Below are positions 55,752-64,000 of a stretch of 64,000 nt of DNA, in pieces. A program made the translations under genes and the position numbers. Within the stretch, counting starts at the first letter, position 1. Every line of letters begins with the position of its first letter. Under the pieces are notes generated by a model. It did no database searches and was not told the origin of the DNA. It was given only the letters and a program-made list of their open reading frames with translations. Location of the stretch: the NCBI GenBank assembly GCA_026393475.1, contig JAPLAA010000060.1, positions 1 through 64,000 on the forward strand. Reading direction: 5' to 3'. The DNA is from Actinomycetota bacterium (GTDB lineage Bacteria; Actinomycetota; Acidimicrobiia; Acidimicrobiales; Ilumatobacteraceae).

Positions 55752-56278
55752 ACGACCTCGAGGACCATCAGCACCGCGCCGGTCTCGTGGCTCTCGAGTT
55801 CGAACGATCCGGCCTGGTTGGCGACGAAGGTGAACGTGGCGGTCTGCCCCGCCGGCATGACCTGACCGTCGCCGAGGTCGTACCCGTGCAGGTGGAACTC
55901 GTCCTCGCTGTCGGGGTTGGTGACCGACAGGGCGATCGTGGCGCCGAGCGGGACGCGCTCGATCCGCTCGGGGTCGGCGTCGAGGCCGACGGTGACGCTG
56001 AGCGAGTACGGCAGATCGGACGTGACGGGCGGGAGGGGCGGGATGTCGCCGGTGCCGACGGGGAGCGGGATGTCGCCCGTGCCCACGGGCAGGTCGGCCG
56101 TGTCGGACGGCGCCGGGGTGACCGATGCTGCGCTCGTCGTCGGGGCGGGAGCGGCGGTCTCGACGGCGACCGTGGTGGAGGCGTCGGCGGTTCCGGCGGA
56201 GTCGTCGTCACCGCCGCAGGCGGTGAGCAGCAGGAGTGCCAGCACGGACGCGCCGGCCAGGCTCGGACGTGTTCTCAT
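55748..56278 (-). CDS. Lipoprotein with cupredoxin-like domain
   Basis: A 176-residue lipoprotein. Signal with lipobox LTAC (about 18-21), then a Thr/Ala/Pro linker with a PVGTGDIP repeat. Residues about 90-176 look like a cupredoxin sandwich: YSLSVTVG, GATIALSVTN, EFHLHGYDLGD, then ANQAGSFELESHETGAVLMVLEVV. The Cys of a type-1 copper site is missing, so copper binding is uncertain; His in HLHGY and SHE plus Met could still bind. TACGAT lies eight bases before the ATG. Confidence 0.75.
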   Translation of the reverse strand: MRTRPSLAGASVLALLLLTACGGDDDSAGTADASTTVAVETAAPAPTTSAASVTPAPSDTADLPVGTGDIPLPVGTGDIPPLPPVTSDLPYSLSVTVGLDADPERIERVPLGATIALSVTNPDSEDEFHLHGYDLGDGQVMPAGQTATFTFVANQAGSFELESHETGAVLMVLEVV

Positions 56279-56343
56279 GAGTCGCCATCGTACGGCGGCT
56301 GCTGGTTGAATGGACGTTGCCCCGTCCGAAAGCCCTCCCTCGC

Positions 56344-56652
56344 ATGCGCGCCCTCGTCGAAGCCACGATCGAAGTCATCCGTCCCGTATTGCAGGCAGAC
56401 GGCGGCGACATCGTCCTGCGCGACGTCGACCCGGACACCGGCGTGGTCTCGGTGACGCTGTTGGGTGCGTGTGGCAACTGCCCCGCCAGCACGCAGACCC
56501 TCAAGGCCGGGATCGAGCGGATCATGAAGGACCGGGTCGTGGGCCTGACCGAGGTCGTCAACGTCCCCGGTTCCGATGCCGCCGGTGCTGATGCCGCCGG
56601 TCCCGATGCCGCAGCCTCCGGGCCGACGGACGAAGTCGTCGACCGCCGCTGA
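56344..56652 (+). CDS. nfuA: NifU C-terminal-like iron-sulfur scaffold (Nfu)
   Basis: A 102-residue Nfu-domain protein. VRPVLQADGGDI-like opening (EVIRPVLQADGGDIVLRDVD) is followed by the cluster-binding CxxC in GACGNCPAS and the helix TLKAGIERIMKD. It carries and delivers iron-sulfur clusters, usually as a dimer sharing a 4Fe-4S. The last 25 residues are an Ala/Asp tail with DAAG repeats. ATG 56344 matches family starts; a TTG at 56317 in frame is possible. Confidence 0.88.
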   Translation: MRALVEATIEVIRPVLQADGGDIVLRDVDPDTGVVSVTLLGACGNCPASTQTLKAGIERIMKDRVVGLTEVVNVPGSDAAGADAAGPDAAASGPTDEVVDRR

Positions 56653-56711
56653 CGCCACCTAGCGTTCCACCTGTCCGCCCGGCCTTCCGGCCCCGATCGA
56701 TTCGACCTCGC

Positions 56712-57674
56712 ATGAGCCGCCGCCACCGCCCCACCACCGAACTGTTCGCCGACGCCCGCACGGGCGACCGAGCCGCGATCGCCCGCCTCCTGTCGCTCGT
56801 CGAGCGGGGCGGCGACGAGGCGCGCGAGATCGGTCGTCTCGCCTCCCCGCTCGGCGGCACCGCCTACACGGTCGGACTCACCGGCGCGCCGGGCGCCGGC
56901 AAGAGCACCCTCACCAGCGCCACCATCGGCCATCTGCGCAAGCAGGACATCGAGGTCGCCGTGCTCGCCATCGACCCGTCGTCGCCGTTCACCGGCGGCG
57001 CGATCCTCGGCGACCGGGTACGCATGCAGGACCACGCCACCGACCCGGGTGTGTTCATCCGGTCGATGGCCACGCGCGGCCACCTCGGTGGACTCTCGCT
57101 GGCCGCGCCGGAGGCCGTCCGCCTCCTCGATGCGATCGGCCGCCGATGGATCCTCGTCGAGACCGTCGGCGTCGGCCAGGTCGAGGTCGAGATCGCCGGC
57201 AAGGCCGACACCACCGTGGTCGTCGTCAACCCGGGGTGGGGCGACAGCGTTCAGGCGAACAAGGCCGGGCTGATGGAGATCGCCGACGTGTTCGTGATCA
57301 ACAAGGCCGACCGCAAGGGAGCCGACGAGACCCGGCGAGACCTCGAGCAGATGCTCGACCTGAGCGACCTGCCCCACGATGCGTGGCGGCCGCCGATCGT
57401 GCCGGTCGTGGCCACCGAGGGCAAGGGTGTGGTCGACCTGTGGGACACGGTGCTCGCACACCGCGAGTTCATCACGACCTCGGGCGAGCTCGATCGTCGT
57501 CGCGCGTTCCGTCTGCGCGAAGAACTGCGCGAGATCGTGGCGCGTCGCCTCGAGCAGAAGGCCCGTGAGATCACCACCGGCGAGAAGTGGGACGACCTGC
57601 AGCAGCAGGTGCTCGAACGCCAGCTCGACCCGTGGGGCGCCGCCGACGCGATGCTCGACGGCATCGGAGCCTGA
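56712..57674 (+). CDS. meaB: MeaB/ArgK-type G3E GTPase
   Basis: A 320-residue P-loop GTPase. Walker A GAPGAGKST (58-66), switch segment AIDPSSPFTGGAILGDRVRM, ETVGVGQVEVEI and the base motif NKAD are present. MeaB protects and reloads cobalamin-dependent acyl-CoA mutases such as methylmalonyl-CoA mutase. No mutase gene is in the window. The enoyl-CoA hydratase downstream suits an acyl-CoA context. No Shine-Dalgarno sequence is evident; TAGCGT lies 48 bases upstream. Confidence 0.93.
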   Translation: MSRRHRPTTELFADARTGDRAAIARLLSLVERGGDEAREIGRLASPLGGTAYTVGLTGAPGAGKSTLTSATIGHLRKQDIEVAVLAIDPSSPFTGGAILGDRVRMQDHATDPGVFIRSMATRGHLGGLSLAAPEAVRLLDAIGRRWILVETVGVGQVEVEIAGKADTTVVVVNPGWGDSVQANKAGLMEIADVFVINKADRKGADETRRDLEQMLDLSDLPHDAWRPPIVPVVATEGKGVVDLWDTVLAHREFITTSGELDRRRAFRLREELREIVARRLEQKAREITTGEKWDDLQQQVLERQLDPWGAADAMLDGIGA

Positions 57675-57738
57675 TCGAACACATCGAGCACACCCGCGAG
57701 CGGAAGTGACCGGGGTGACGCCAGCTAGCGTCCGGGCC

Positions 57739-58512
57739 ATGGCCGAACTGGTGCTCCTCGAGCGACGCGACGACGGTGTCGCGGTCGTCACGCTCAACAA
57801 TCCCAAGGTGAACGCACTCTCGCAGGAGGTGCTGGCAGATCTCCGCGAGGTGGTCGCCGACCTGGCCGCGGATCTCCCGGGTGCCGTGGTGGTCACCGGC
57901 GGCGAACGGATCTTCGCTGCCGGCGCCGACATCTCGCAGTTCGGCGGACCCGCCGAGGCGCATCGCATCGGCATCGGGTTCCACTCCGCCCTCGCCGCCC
58001 TCGCCGCCCTGCCCCGGTTCGTGATCGCCGCTGTCAGCGGCTACGCACTCGGTGGCGGCTGCGAGCTGGCGATGGCGTGCGACTACCGCATCGCCGGCGA
58101 GAAGGCGGTGTTCGGCCAGCCGGAGATCCTGCTCGGCATCATCCCCGGCGGCGGCGGCACCCAGCGCCTCCCGCGGCTGGTCGGCCCGAGCCGTGCCAAG
58201 GAGCTGATGATCACCGGTCGCCAGGTGAAGTCCGAGGAGGCGTTGCGCATCGGTCTCGCCGACGAGGTCGTGGCCAACGACCAGCTCCACGAGCGGGCGT
58301 TGGCGCTCGCCGCCGAGGTCGCCAAGGGCGCCCTCGTCGCCCAGGCCCTCACCAAGCAGGCGGTCGACCGTGGCCTCGGCCAGACCCTCGCCGATGGGCT
58401 CATGCTCGAGCGCCATCTGTTCACCGAGGTGTTCACCACCGACGACAGCCGCATCGGCGTCGCCAGCTTCCTCGAGCACGGGCCCGGCAAGGCCGAGTTC
58501 ACGGGGCGTTGA
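57739..58512 (+). CDS. Enoyl-CoA hydratase/isomerase family protein
   Basis: A 257-residue crotonase. The oxyanion hole comes from IFAAGADISQF and YALGGGCELAMACD. Both catalytic glutamates are present, in GGGCELAM and FGQPEILLGIIPGGGG, so true hydratase activity is likely, as in fatty-acid beta-oxidation. TAGCGT lies seven bases before the ATG (leaderless). The hydrolase gene begins two bases after the stop. Confidence 0.92.
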   Translation: MAELVLLERRDDGVAVVTLNNPKVNALSQEVLADLREVVADLAADLPGAVVVTGGERIFAAGADISQFGGPAEAHRIGIGFHSALAALAALPRFVIAAVSGYALGGGCELAMACDYRIAGEKAVFGQPEILLGIIPGGGGTQRLPRLVGPSRAKELMITGRQVKSEEALRIGLADEVVANDQLHERALALAAEVAKGALVAQALTKQAVDRGLGQTLADGLMLERHLFTEVFTTDDSRIGVASFLEHGPGKAEFTGR

Positions 58513-58514
58513 TC

Positions 58515-59390
58515 ATGGCAGGCCCCGAGAATTCCAGCACCGACATCACCAGCGCCTCCGGCGTGCGCCTGCACGTCGAGATCGACGGCCCCGCCGACGG
58601 CGCGCCCGTGCTCGTGCTGCACGGCATCACCGGCTGCACCGCCACGTGGGACTGGCTCGTCCCGATCGTCGCCGCCACCCACCGCATGGTTCGCCTCGAC
58701 TTCCGCGGCCACGGCGACTCCGACCGCGCCCCCGACGCCTACAGCTCCGAGGGGTACGTCGCCGATGCCACCGCCGTGTGCGAGGCACTGTTCGACGGAC
58801 CGTGCACCGTGATCGGGCACTCGCTGGGCGGTGTCACCGCACTCGGCCTCGCGCAGACGCGACCCGACCTGGTCGAGGCGCTCGTGCTCGAGGATCCGCC
58901 GATGGGGCGCAGCGCAGGGGCGCAGACCCTCGAGGGGAACTCGCTGCTCGACGCGTTCCGCATGATGCGCCAGTCGGTGCCGGCCCTGCAGGCCTCGGGC
59001 GTCGACGTCGCCTCGCTCACGTCCATGCTCGGACAGATGCCGAGTCCGGCCGGGCCCGCCTTCGGTGAGGTGTTGCACGACGACGCGGTCGCCGCCATGG
59101 CATCGGCGCTGCTGCGTCTCGACGCCAGCGTGCTCGATCCGGTGCTCGCGGGCGTGGCGATGACGTGGGTGTACGACGTCGATCGTCCGCTGGCCCAGCG
59201 CGGCGTGCTGGTGGCTGCCGACCCGGCGTCGCCCGACTGCGTGTGCCGGCCCGAGTTCATCGAGCGGGCGGTCGCCGCCGGCACATCGCTCGAGGTGCGC
59301 ACGCCGGCCGGGGCCGGACACCTGATCCACGACAGCCGCGCCACGCGCGACCACGTGGGTCAGGCCGTGCGCGACGTGCTCGGTCTCTGA
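58515..59390 (+). CDS. Alpha/beta hydrolase
   Basis: A 291-residue hydrolase. LVLHGITGCTATWDWL is the oxyanion loop, DFRGHGDSDR follows, the nucleophile is in IGHSLGGVTAL and the His in GAGHLIHD. The acid is probably in VAADPASPD. A helical cap lies at about 135-215. Substrate unknown; esters or enol-lactones are usual for such enzymes. It is tightly linked to the enoyl-CoA hydratase. A 13-bp array begins at the stop. Confidence 0.85.
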   Translation: MAGPENSSTDITSASGVRLHVEIDGPADGAPVLVLHGITGCTATWDWLVPIVAATHRMVRLDFRGHGDSDRAPDAYSSEGYVADATAVCEALFDGPCTVIGHSLGGVTALGLAQTRPDLVEALVLEDPPMGRSAGAQTLEGNSLLDAFRMMRQSVPALQASGVDVASLTSMLGQMPSPAGPAFGEVLHDDAVAAMASALLRLDASVLDPVLAGVAMTWVYDVDRPLAQRGVLVAADPASPDCVCRPEFIERAVAAGTSLEVRTPAGAGHLIHDSRATRDHVGQAVRDVLGL

Positions 59391-59435
59391 TCCGGGCGAC
59401 CGATCCGGGCACCTGATCCGGGCACCTGATCAGGC
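59389..59435 (+). repeat. 13-bp tandem repeat at the hydrolase stop
   Basis: GATCCGGGCACCT, first copy with GA for CT changes, occurs three times plus a partial copy. TGA codons at 59388, 59414 and 59427 fall in two frames; the second copy has CGA. Confidence 0.88.
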
Positions 59436-59451
59436 GCCCGGCCCGGTCCGA

Positions 59452-61932
59452 TCAGCTGGCCCAGGCGGCCTTGCCCGTCTCCACCGCGGAGATGAGCGCC
59501 GGGTGGGTCGGGAGCACGCGCACCGTGAATCCGTAGGGGCCCGCGGCGTGCACGCGATAGGTGCACGAGTACAGGTCGGCACCCGCCGGCGTCATCGAGA
59601 TCGCCTCCGGCCGTCCCACGAACTCGCCGGTGGAGTCGATCGAACCGTGCAGCAGCTGCACGTTCACGTCGCTCGCCTGCAGTCCGTTCAGGTACACGTG
59701 AGCGCGAGCGGTGCGCTCGTCGCCCTCGTGGGCCGACCCGGTGTCGCCATCGACGCTCGTGACGCGGATGTTGTTCCAGTTCGCGTTGATCGACTGCTTC
59801 CACGCGGCGAGCGAGCGGGCCTGGGACCAGTCGCCGGCGGACGTGGCGGCGGCGCTGGCGGCGGCCGGCTCGTACAGCTCGGTCACGTAGTCGCGGACCA
59901 TGCGGGCAGCGGTGACGAACGGCCCGAGGGACGTCCAGTTGTGCTTCATCGCGTCGACCCAGCCGTGCGGCACGCCCGACGCGTCACGGTTGTAGAACAG
60001 CGGCACGATCTCGCGCTCGAGCAGACCGAACAGGCTGGTCGCCTCGCGCAGGTCGCGGCGCGACGTGTCGGGATCGTCGTCGGCCGACGCGATGGCCCAG
60101 CCGTTCTCGCCATCGAAGCACTCGTCCCACCAGCCGTCGAGGATGCTGCAGTTGAGCGCACCGTTGAGCGCGGCCTTCATGCCGCTCGTACCGCACGCCT
60201 CGAGCGGACGGCGCGGGTTGTTCAGCCACACGTCGCAGCCGTGGTACATCAGGCGGGCGACGGCCATGTCGTAGTCGGGGATGAACAGGAACCGGTGGCC
60301 GACGTCGAGATGGCGGGCGAACAGCTCGATCTCGCGGATCATGTCCTTGCCGGGCTGGTCGGCCGGGTGGGCCTTGCCGGCGAACACGAACTGCACGGGG
60401 CGATCTGCGCTCAACAGCATCTCGCGCAGACGGTCGGGCTGCGACAGCAGCAGCGTCGCCCGCTTGTAGGTGGCGAAGCGACGGGCGAAGCCGATCGTGA
60501 GGGCATCGGGGTCGAGCAGTGCGTCGCCGAGGCGGGAGCGCACGAACTCGACGAGCTGAGCGCGGCCCACGCGGCGAGCGGCCCAGATCTCGGCCGCGGG
60601 CACCGACTCGACGCCCTTCCACGATGCGGCATCGGCGCCGTCCCACACGCCGCCGACGGAGCCGCGCAGGATCGCATCGATCGGGTCGCTGACCCAGGTG
60701 TGCGCGTGCACGCCGTTGGTGATCGCGCCGATCGGGACCTCGTCGACCGGGATGTCGGGCCACAGGCCGCCGAACATCTCGCGGCTCACCTCGCCGTGGA
60801 GCTGGGCGACGCCGTTCGAGCGGCCGCCGAGACGCAGGCCCATGACCGCCATGTTGAAGCGGGTGTCGTCGGGTTCGTCGGGCCGGTGCCCGAGGCTCAT
60901 CAGGGTGTCGAAATCGGTGCCGCACGCGAGTGCGAACTGGCCGAAGTACCGCTCCATCACCGACCGTTCGAAGCGGTCGATGCCGGCCGGGACCGGCGTG
61001 TGGGTGGTGAACACGCCGCCCGCGCGCACGGCCTCGACGGCCTCGGCGAAGCTGAGCGGGGCCCGCCCACCGGCGCCGGACACGAGCTCGCGGATGCGCT
61101 CGAGCGACAGGAAGCCGGCGTGGCCCTCGTTGGTGTGGAACACCTCGGGTTCGAGGCCGAGGGCGCGCAGGACGCGCACCCCGCCGATGCCGAGGACGAT
61201 CTCCTGGCGGAGGCGGTGCTCGGCGTCGCCGCCGTAGAGGCGGTTGGTGATGCCGAACCCGTCGGGGCTGTTGCCGTCGACGGCGGTGTCGAGCAGGTAC
61301 AGCTTGACGCGCCCGACCTCGACCTCCCATGCCCGCACCTTCACCGTGTCACCGGCGATGTCGACCTCGACCTGGACGCCCGTGTCGGTGAGGGCCAGGC
61401 CGCTCGTGTCGAGGCGCGGGAAACGCTCTTCCTGGTAGCCGTCGGCGTTCAGCCGTTGGCGGAAGTAGCCCTCGGCGTAGAGCAGGCCGATCGCGACGAG
61501 CGGCACGCCGAGGTCGCTGGTGGCCTTCAGGTGGTCGCCGGCGAGGATGCCGAGGCCGCCGCTGTACTGGGGGAGCGTCTCGCTGATGCCGAACTCGGGG
61601 GAGAAGTAGGCGACGAGGTGCAGCGGCGAGCCGGTGCGCCCCTGGAACCAACGCGGCTCCTGGGTCGCGGCGTCGAGGCGGGCCTTGGCGGCGCGGGTGG
61701 CCTCGACGATCGAGTCGTCCGCCGCGAGTGCCGCCCAGCGGTCGGGCTCGATCGAGGCCAGCAGCCGCAGCGGATCGTGGCCGGACGCCGCCCACTGGAC
61801 GGGGTCGAGCCGTTCGAACAGGTGCTTGGTCTCGCGGTCCCAGGTCCAGTGGAGGTTGGTGGCGACCTCACGCAGCGACTCGAGCGTCGGCGGGATCGCG
61901 GGCACGACGGTGAAATGTCGGACGGCACGCAT
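59452..61932 (-). CDS. glgP: Alpha-glucan (glycogen) phosphorylase
   Basis: An 826-residue GT35 phosphorylase releasing glucose-1-phosphate from glycogen or maltodextrin. The N-terminal DUF3417 segment (about 10-110: NLHWTWDRETKHLFE) marks the shorter bacterial/archaeal subfamily. Conserved parts: YFSPEFGISETLPQYSGGLG, HTNEGHAGFLSLERI, FTTHTPVPAGIDRF and the PLP lysine loop EACGTSGMKAALNG. ATG 61932 is chosen over GTG 61938 because TACCCT (plus 61941-61946) then lies eight bases upstream. It lies on the same strand as glgA. Confidence 0.94.
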   Translation of the reverse strand: MRAVRHFTVVPAIPPTLESLREVATNLHWTWDRETKHLFERLDPVQWAASGHDPLRLLASIEPDRWAALAADDSIVEATRAAKARLDAATQEPRWFQGRTGSPLHLVAYFSPEFGISETLPQYSGGLGILAGDHLKATSDLGVPLVAIGLLYAEGYFRQRLNADGYQEERFPRLDTSGLALTDTGVQVEVDIAGDTVKVRAWEVEVGRVKLYLLDTAVDGNSPDGFGITNRLYGGDAEHRLRQEIVLGIGGVRVLRALGLEPEVFHTNEGHAGFLSLERIRELVSGAGGRAPLSFAEAVEAVRAGGVFTTHTPVPAGIDRFERSVMERYFGQFALACGTDFDTLMSLGHRPDEPDDTRFNMAVMGLRLGGRSNGVAQLHGEVSREMFGGLWPDIPVDEVPIGAITNGVHAHTWVSDPIDAILRGSVGGVWDGADAASWKGVESVPAAEIWAARRVGRAQLVEFVRSRLGDALLDPDALTIGFARRFATYKRATLLLSQPDRLREMLLSADRPVQFVFAGKAHPADQPGKDMIREIELFARHLDVGHRFLFIPDYDMAVARLMYHGCDVWLNNPRRPLEACGTSGMKAALNGALNCSILDGWWDECFDGENGWAIASADDDPDTSRRDLREATSLFGLLEREIVPLFYNRDASGVPHGWVDAMKHNWTSLGPFVTAARMVRDYVTELYEPAAASAAATSAGDWSQARSLAAWKQSINANWNNIRVTSVDGDTGSAHEGDERTARAHVYLNGLQASDVNVQLLHGSIDSTGEFVGRPEAISMTPAGADLYSCTYRVHAAGPYGFTVRVLPTHPALISAVETGKAAWAS

Positions 61933-62205
61933 GACCACCGAGGGTAGTGGAAATCGCCGACCTCGGCCGTCAAGAGCGTGTGAAGAGTGCGAGTCCGATG
62001 TGCTGCCGGGCCGGATGACGGCCGCCGCCGTTCCGGCATGACGGCGGTACGTCGTGCCCCTGAGCTGGTGTGATGTGAGCGGCTCGGCGGAGCGGCCGAT
62101 CTCGTGGGCGTCGGTGCTCGGCTTGCCCGGTGGAAGAAGATGGAAGGCGGCTGGAACGGTCGTGGAATCGAGTGGAACTGCCGTGGAACTGGTGGAACGT
62201 CGCCG
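61933..62205. other. glgP-glgA intergenic region with repeated TTCCA motifs
   Basis: The 273-bp gap holds the glgP -10 box and, at about 62130-62200, five GTGGAA/TGGAA motifs spaced 10-20 bases apart (TTCCA on the minus strand). I see no gene here. The motif cluster lies just after the glgA stop. Confidence 0.5.
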
Positions 62206-63366
62206 TCAGCGTCGGGCGGTCTCGTACACCTTGACGGTGGCCGCGGCGATCGCCGCCCACGTGTAGTGGTCCTCGATGAGCGTGGCAGCACGCGCCGTCA
62301 TCGCCGCAGCACCCGCGGGATCGGACAGCACCTGCTCGATCCGTTCGGCGAGGTCGTGGTGGTTGCCGGGCTCGAACAGCAGCCCGGCATCGGTGCCGTC
62401 GACGATCTCGGCCAGGCCGCCCGTGCGCGCCACGATCGTCGGCGCGCCCGCGGCCATCCCCTCGAGGGCGACGATGCCGAAGGGCTCGTACAGCGACGGG
62501 ATGATCACGCACCCGGCGCGTTGCAGGATCCGGCGCAGGTCGTCGTCGGGGACGAACCCGGCGAGGTCGACGATGTCGGTGACGCCCTCGACATCGATCT
62601 GCGTCTGCAGTTCGGGCAGGTAACTGCCGCGCCCCGCGATGATGCACCGCACATCGGGCACCCGGCTGCGGAGTTCGGCGATGGCGCGAACGAGGACCTG
62701 GAAGCCCTTCTCGTACTGGACCCGCCCCCACGCCACGACGAGCGGCTCGCGTTCGCCGATCGCCGGCGGCAGCTTCCAGAGCGCCGGATCGACACCGTTG
62801 GGCACCAGGTGCACCTTCTCCATCGGCAGTTCGAAACCGCCGACGACCTCACGGACCATGAAGCGCGAGCAGGCGATGACCTCGCGGGCCTGATAGGTGA
62901 GCCACCACTCGACCGCGTTGATCGCGGCCGGCATACCCATCGGCACGTGGCCGCCGTGGCGGCCCCGTTCGGTGGCGTGGATCGTGGCCACCAGGGGCAG
63001 ACCCCACAGCGTCTTCAGGGTGTCGCCGGCCCAGGCCACCAACCAGTCGTGGGCGTGGACGACGTCGGGCCGCCAGTCGCCGAGCCGAGCGGCCATCCCC
63101 ACCAACTGGTGGTTCGCGGACGCCATCCGGGCGACGAGATCGTCGTCGGGCAACCAGGGGAGATCGGTCGAGGCACGCAACACGCGGACACCGTCGACCA
63201 CCTCGTCGTCGGCGACGTCGGGCGCGCCCGGCTCCTGGCGCTGCAGGCTGATGACGACCACGTCGTGACCGGCGCGGGCCATCGCCCTCGTCAGGCCGTC
63301 GACGTGGGCGGCGATGCCACCGACGACGAACGGCGGGTACTCCCACGAGAGCATGAGCACGCGCAT
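62206..63366 (-). CDS. glgA: GT4 glycosyltransferase, glycogen synthase type
   Basis: A 386-residue GT-B fold enzyme. The N-terminal MLSWEYPPFVVGGIAAHVDGL is the glucan/ADP-glucose binding start of actinobacterial GlgA/GlgM. VHAHDWLVAWAG, LVPNGVDPALWK, VAWGRVQYEKGFQVL and the donor site EPFGIVALEGMAAG are all present. It probably extends glycogen or makes maltose-1-phosphate from ADP-glucose. TACGGT lies seven bases before the ATG. It is divergent from glgB and upstream of glgP, so synthesis and breakdown genes are linked. Confidence 0.88.
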   Translation of the reverse strand: MRVLMLSWEYPPFVVGGIAAHVDGLTRAMARAGHDVVVISLQRQEPGAPDVADDEVVDGVRVLRASTDLPWLPDDDLVARMASANHQLVGMAARLGDWRPDVVHAHDWLVAWAGDTLKTLWGLPLVATIHATERGRHGGHVPMGMPAAINAVEWWLTYQAREVIACSRFMVREVVGGFELPMEKVHLVPNGVDPALWKLPPAIGEREPLVVAWGRVQYEKGFQVLVRAIAELRSRVPDVRCIIAGRGSYLPELQTQIDVEGVTDIVDLAGFVPDDDLRRILQRAGCVIIPSLYEPFGIVALEGMAAGAPTIVARTGGLAEIVDGTDAGLLFEPGNHHDLAERIEQVLSDPAGAAAMTARAATLIEDHYTWAAIAAATVKVYETARR

Positions 63367-63455
63367 TGCACCGACCGTAGTGCGGTGGCCCACCCCCGTC
63401 GTGCTCCCGCATCGCTCGCCGATCGCTCGCGGGTCCCTCGAAGAACGCTCGCCAA

Positions 63456-63521
63456 TGGCTCGAGGATGGCTCGAGGATGGCTCGAGGACGGCTCTCGGAC
63501 GGCTCGAGGACGGCTCTCGGA
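63456..63521. repeat. 11-bp tandem repeat in the glgA-glgB promoter region, 6 copies
   Basis: Units of YGGCTCGAGGA, some with CTCGG for CGAGG, run head to tail and end 21 bp before the glgB -10 box. An 11-bp step is one helical turn, so bound proteins would line up on one face. Confidence 0.88.
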
Positions 63522-63541
63522 TGCGTGGGGCGCGAATCACC

Positions 63542-63547
63542 TACGCT
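63542..63547 (+). promoter_or_regulatory. -10 box for glgB
   Basis: TACGCT lies six bases before the glgB GTG, without a Shine-Dalgarno sequence. Confidence 0.5.
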
Positions 63548-63553
63548 CTCGAC

Positions 63554-64000
63554 GTGCTGCTCCCGGATCTCGATCTCCACCTGCTCGGCGAAGGGACCCA
63601 TCGGCGTCTCTGGGAGTTGCTCGGCGCGGTCCAACTCGATGACGGCACGATCCGCTTCGCCGTGTGGGCACCCAACGCTCGCGGTGTCGAGGTGGTGGGC
63701 GACTGGAACGGGTGGGTGCCCGTGGCGCTCACCCCGCAGGCGAGTTCGGGCGTGTGGTCGGTGATCTGCCCCGATGCCCGGCCGGGGCATCGCTACAAGT
63801 ACCTCGTCCACGGCGCCGACGGCCAGGTCGTGATGAAGGCCGACCCGATGGCCACCTCGGCGGAGTGCCCGCCGTCGGATGCGAGCGTCGTGGCCGGCCG
63901 CAGCGGGTACGTGTGGGGCGACGAGGCCTGGCTCGAGAACCGTGCGGCGGACACCGCCCGCCCGCTGCGGATCTACGAGGTGCACCTGGGTTCCTGGCGC
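63554..64000 (+). CDS. glgB: 1,4-alpha-glucan branching enzyme, N-terminal part (cut by window end)
   Basis: An open frame from GTG 63554 to the window edge gives 149 residues. The CBM48 domain is clear (FAVWAPNARGVEVVGDWNGW, then GHRYKYLVHG). The segment PLRIYEVHLGSWR starts the GH13 barrel of GlgB. The enzyme adds alpha-1,6 branches to glycogen. The rest, including catalytic Asp and Glu, lies outside. The divergent glgA supports the call over trehalose hydrolase. Confidence 0.88.
   Translation, partial: MLLPDLDLHLLGEGTHRRLWELLGAVQLDDGTIRFAVWAPNARGVEVVGDWNGWVPVALTPQASSGVWSVICPDARPGHRYKYLVHGADGQVVMKADPMATSAECPPSDASVVAGRSGYVWGDEAWLENRAADTARPLRIYEVHLGSWR

Noticed and set aside
59503-61947. 814-codon frame antisense to glgP
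   Set aside because: Shadow of the phosphorylase gene, with no start signal or domain.

Overview
The window is high-GC DNA from an actinobacterium, most likely class Acidimicrobiia (an Ilumatobacter-like organism). This is inferred from four things: the conserved actinobacterial gene order argS-lysA-hom-thrC-rho-rpmE-prfA-prmC ... wecA-atp-murA; the frequent GTG starts; many starts with a TAnnnT box 6-9 nt upstream and no Shine-Dalgarno (leaderless transcripts); and families such as GlgP/GlgA, DUF1800/DUF1501 and MeaB. Species cannot be fixed from sequence alone.

Region 1 (1-5678) is the right end of an integrated genomic island. It holds an ECF sigma factor, an XRE regulator-nucleotidyltransferase pair of toxin-antitoxin type, a complete IS3-family element with 28-bp inverted repeats but no target duplication, a small membrane ORF, a frameshifted transposase relic and a tyrosine integrase. 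The island stops at a 50-nt 3' half of tRNA-Arg(CCG), directly before argS.

Region 2 (5.7-23 kb) is core: argS, lysA, a PemK/MazF-like protein, an LPXTG protein, hom, thrC (no thrB follows), rho, rpmE, a DUF1800/DUF1501 secreted pair, a protein of unknown function, prfA and prmC. Region 3 (23-30 kb) is mixed metabolism: a TerB-like protein, an S9 peptidase broken at its 3' end, an alcohol dehydrogenase, a nucleoside hydrolase, a lipoprotein and a thiolase-like protein. Region 4 (30-42 kb) is rpiB-glyA-wecA and the complete F-type ATP synthase operon (two AtpZ/AtpI-like genes, then a, c, b', b, delta, alpha, gamma, beta, epsilon). Its gamma subunit carries an unusual C-terminal helix-hairpin-helix domain. 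Region 5 (42-54 kb) has an SDR, a c-di-GMP GGDEF-EAL protein with its lipoprotein, glpX, an S9 peptidase, a J-domain protein, an alpha/beta hydrolase and an MFS transporter. Region 6 (54-64 kb) has murA (active-site Cys replaced by Asp), a cupredoxin-like lipoprotein, an Nfu protein, meaB, an enoyl-CoA hydratase, a hydrolase and a divergent glycogen cluster (glgP, glgA, and glgB cut by the window end).

Two window-wide patterns stand out. First, there are about twenty short tandem repeats of 5-13 bp. Arrays inside genes have periods divisible by three; arrays between genes often do not. Several arrays start at a stop codon and place extra TGA codons in all three frames. Second, a TAnnnT box 6-9 nt before ATG/GTG marks many starts and was used here to choose them, for example for the MFS gene divergent from murA.
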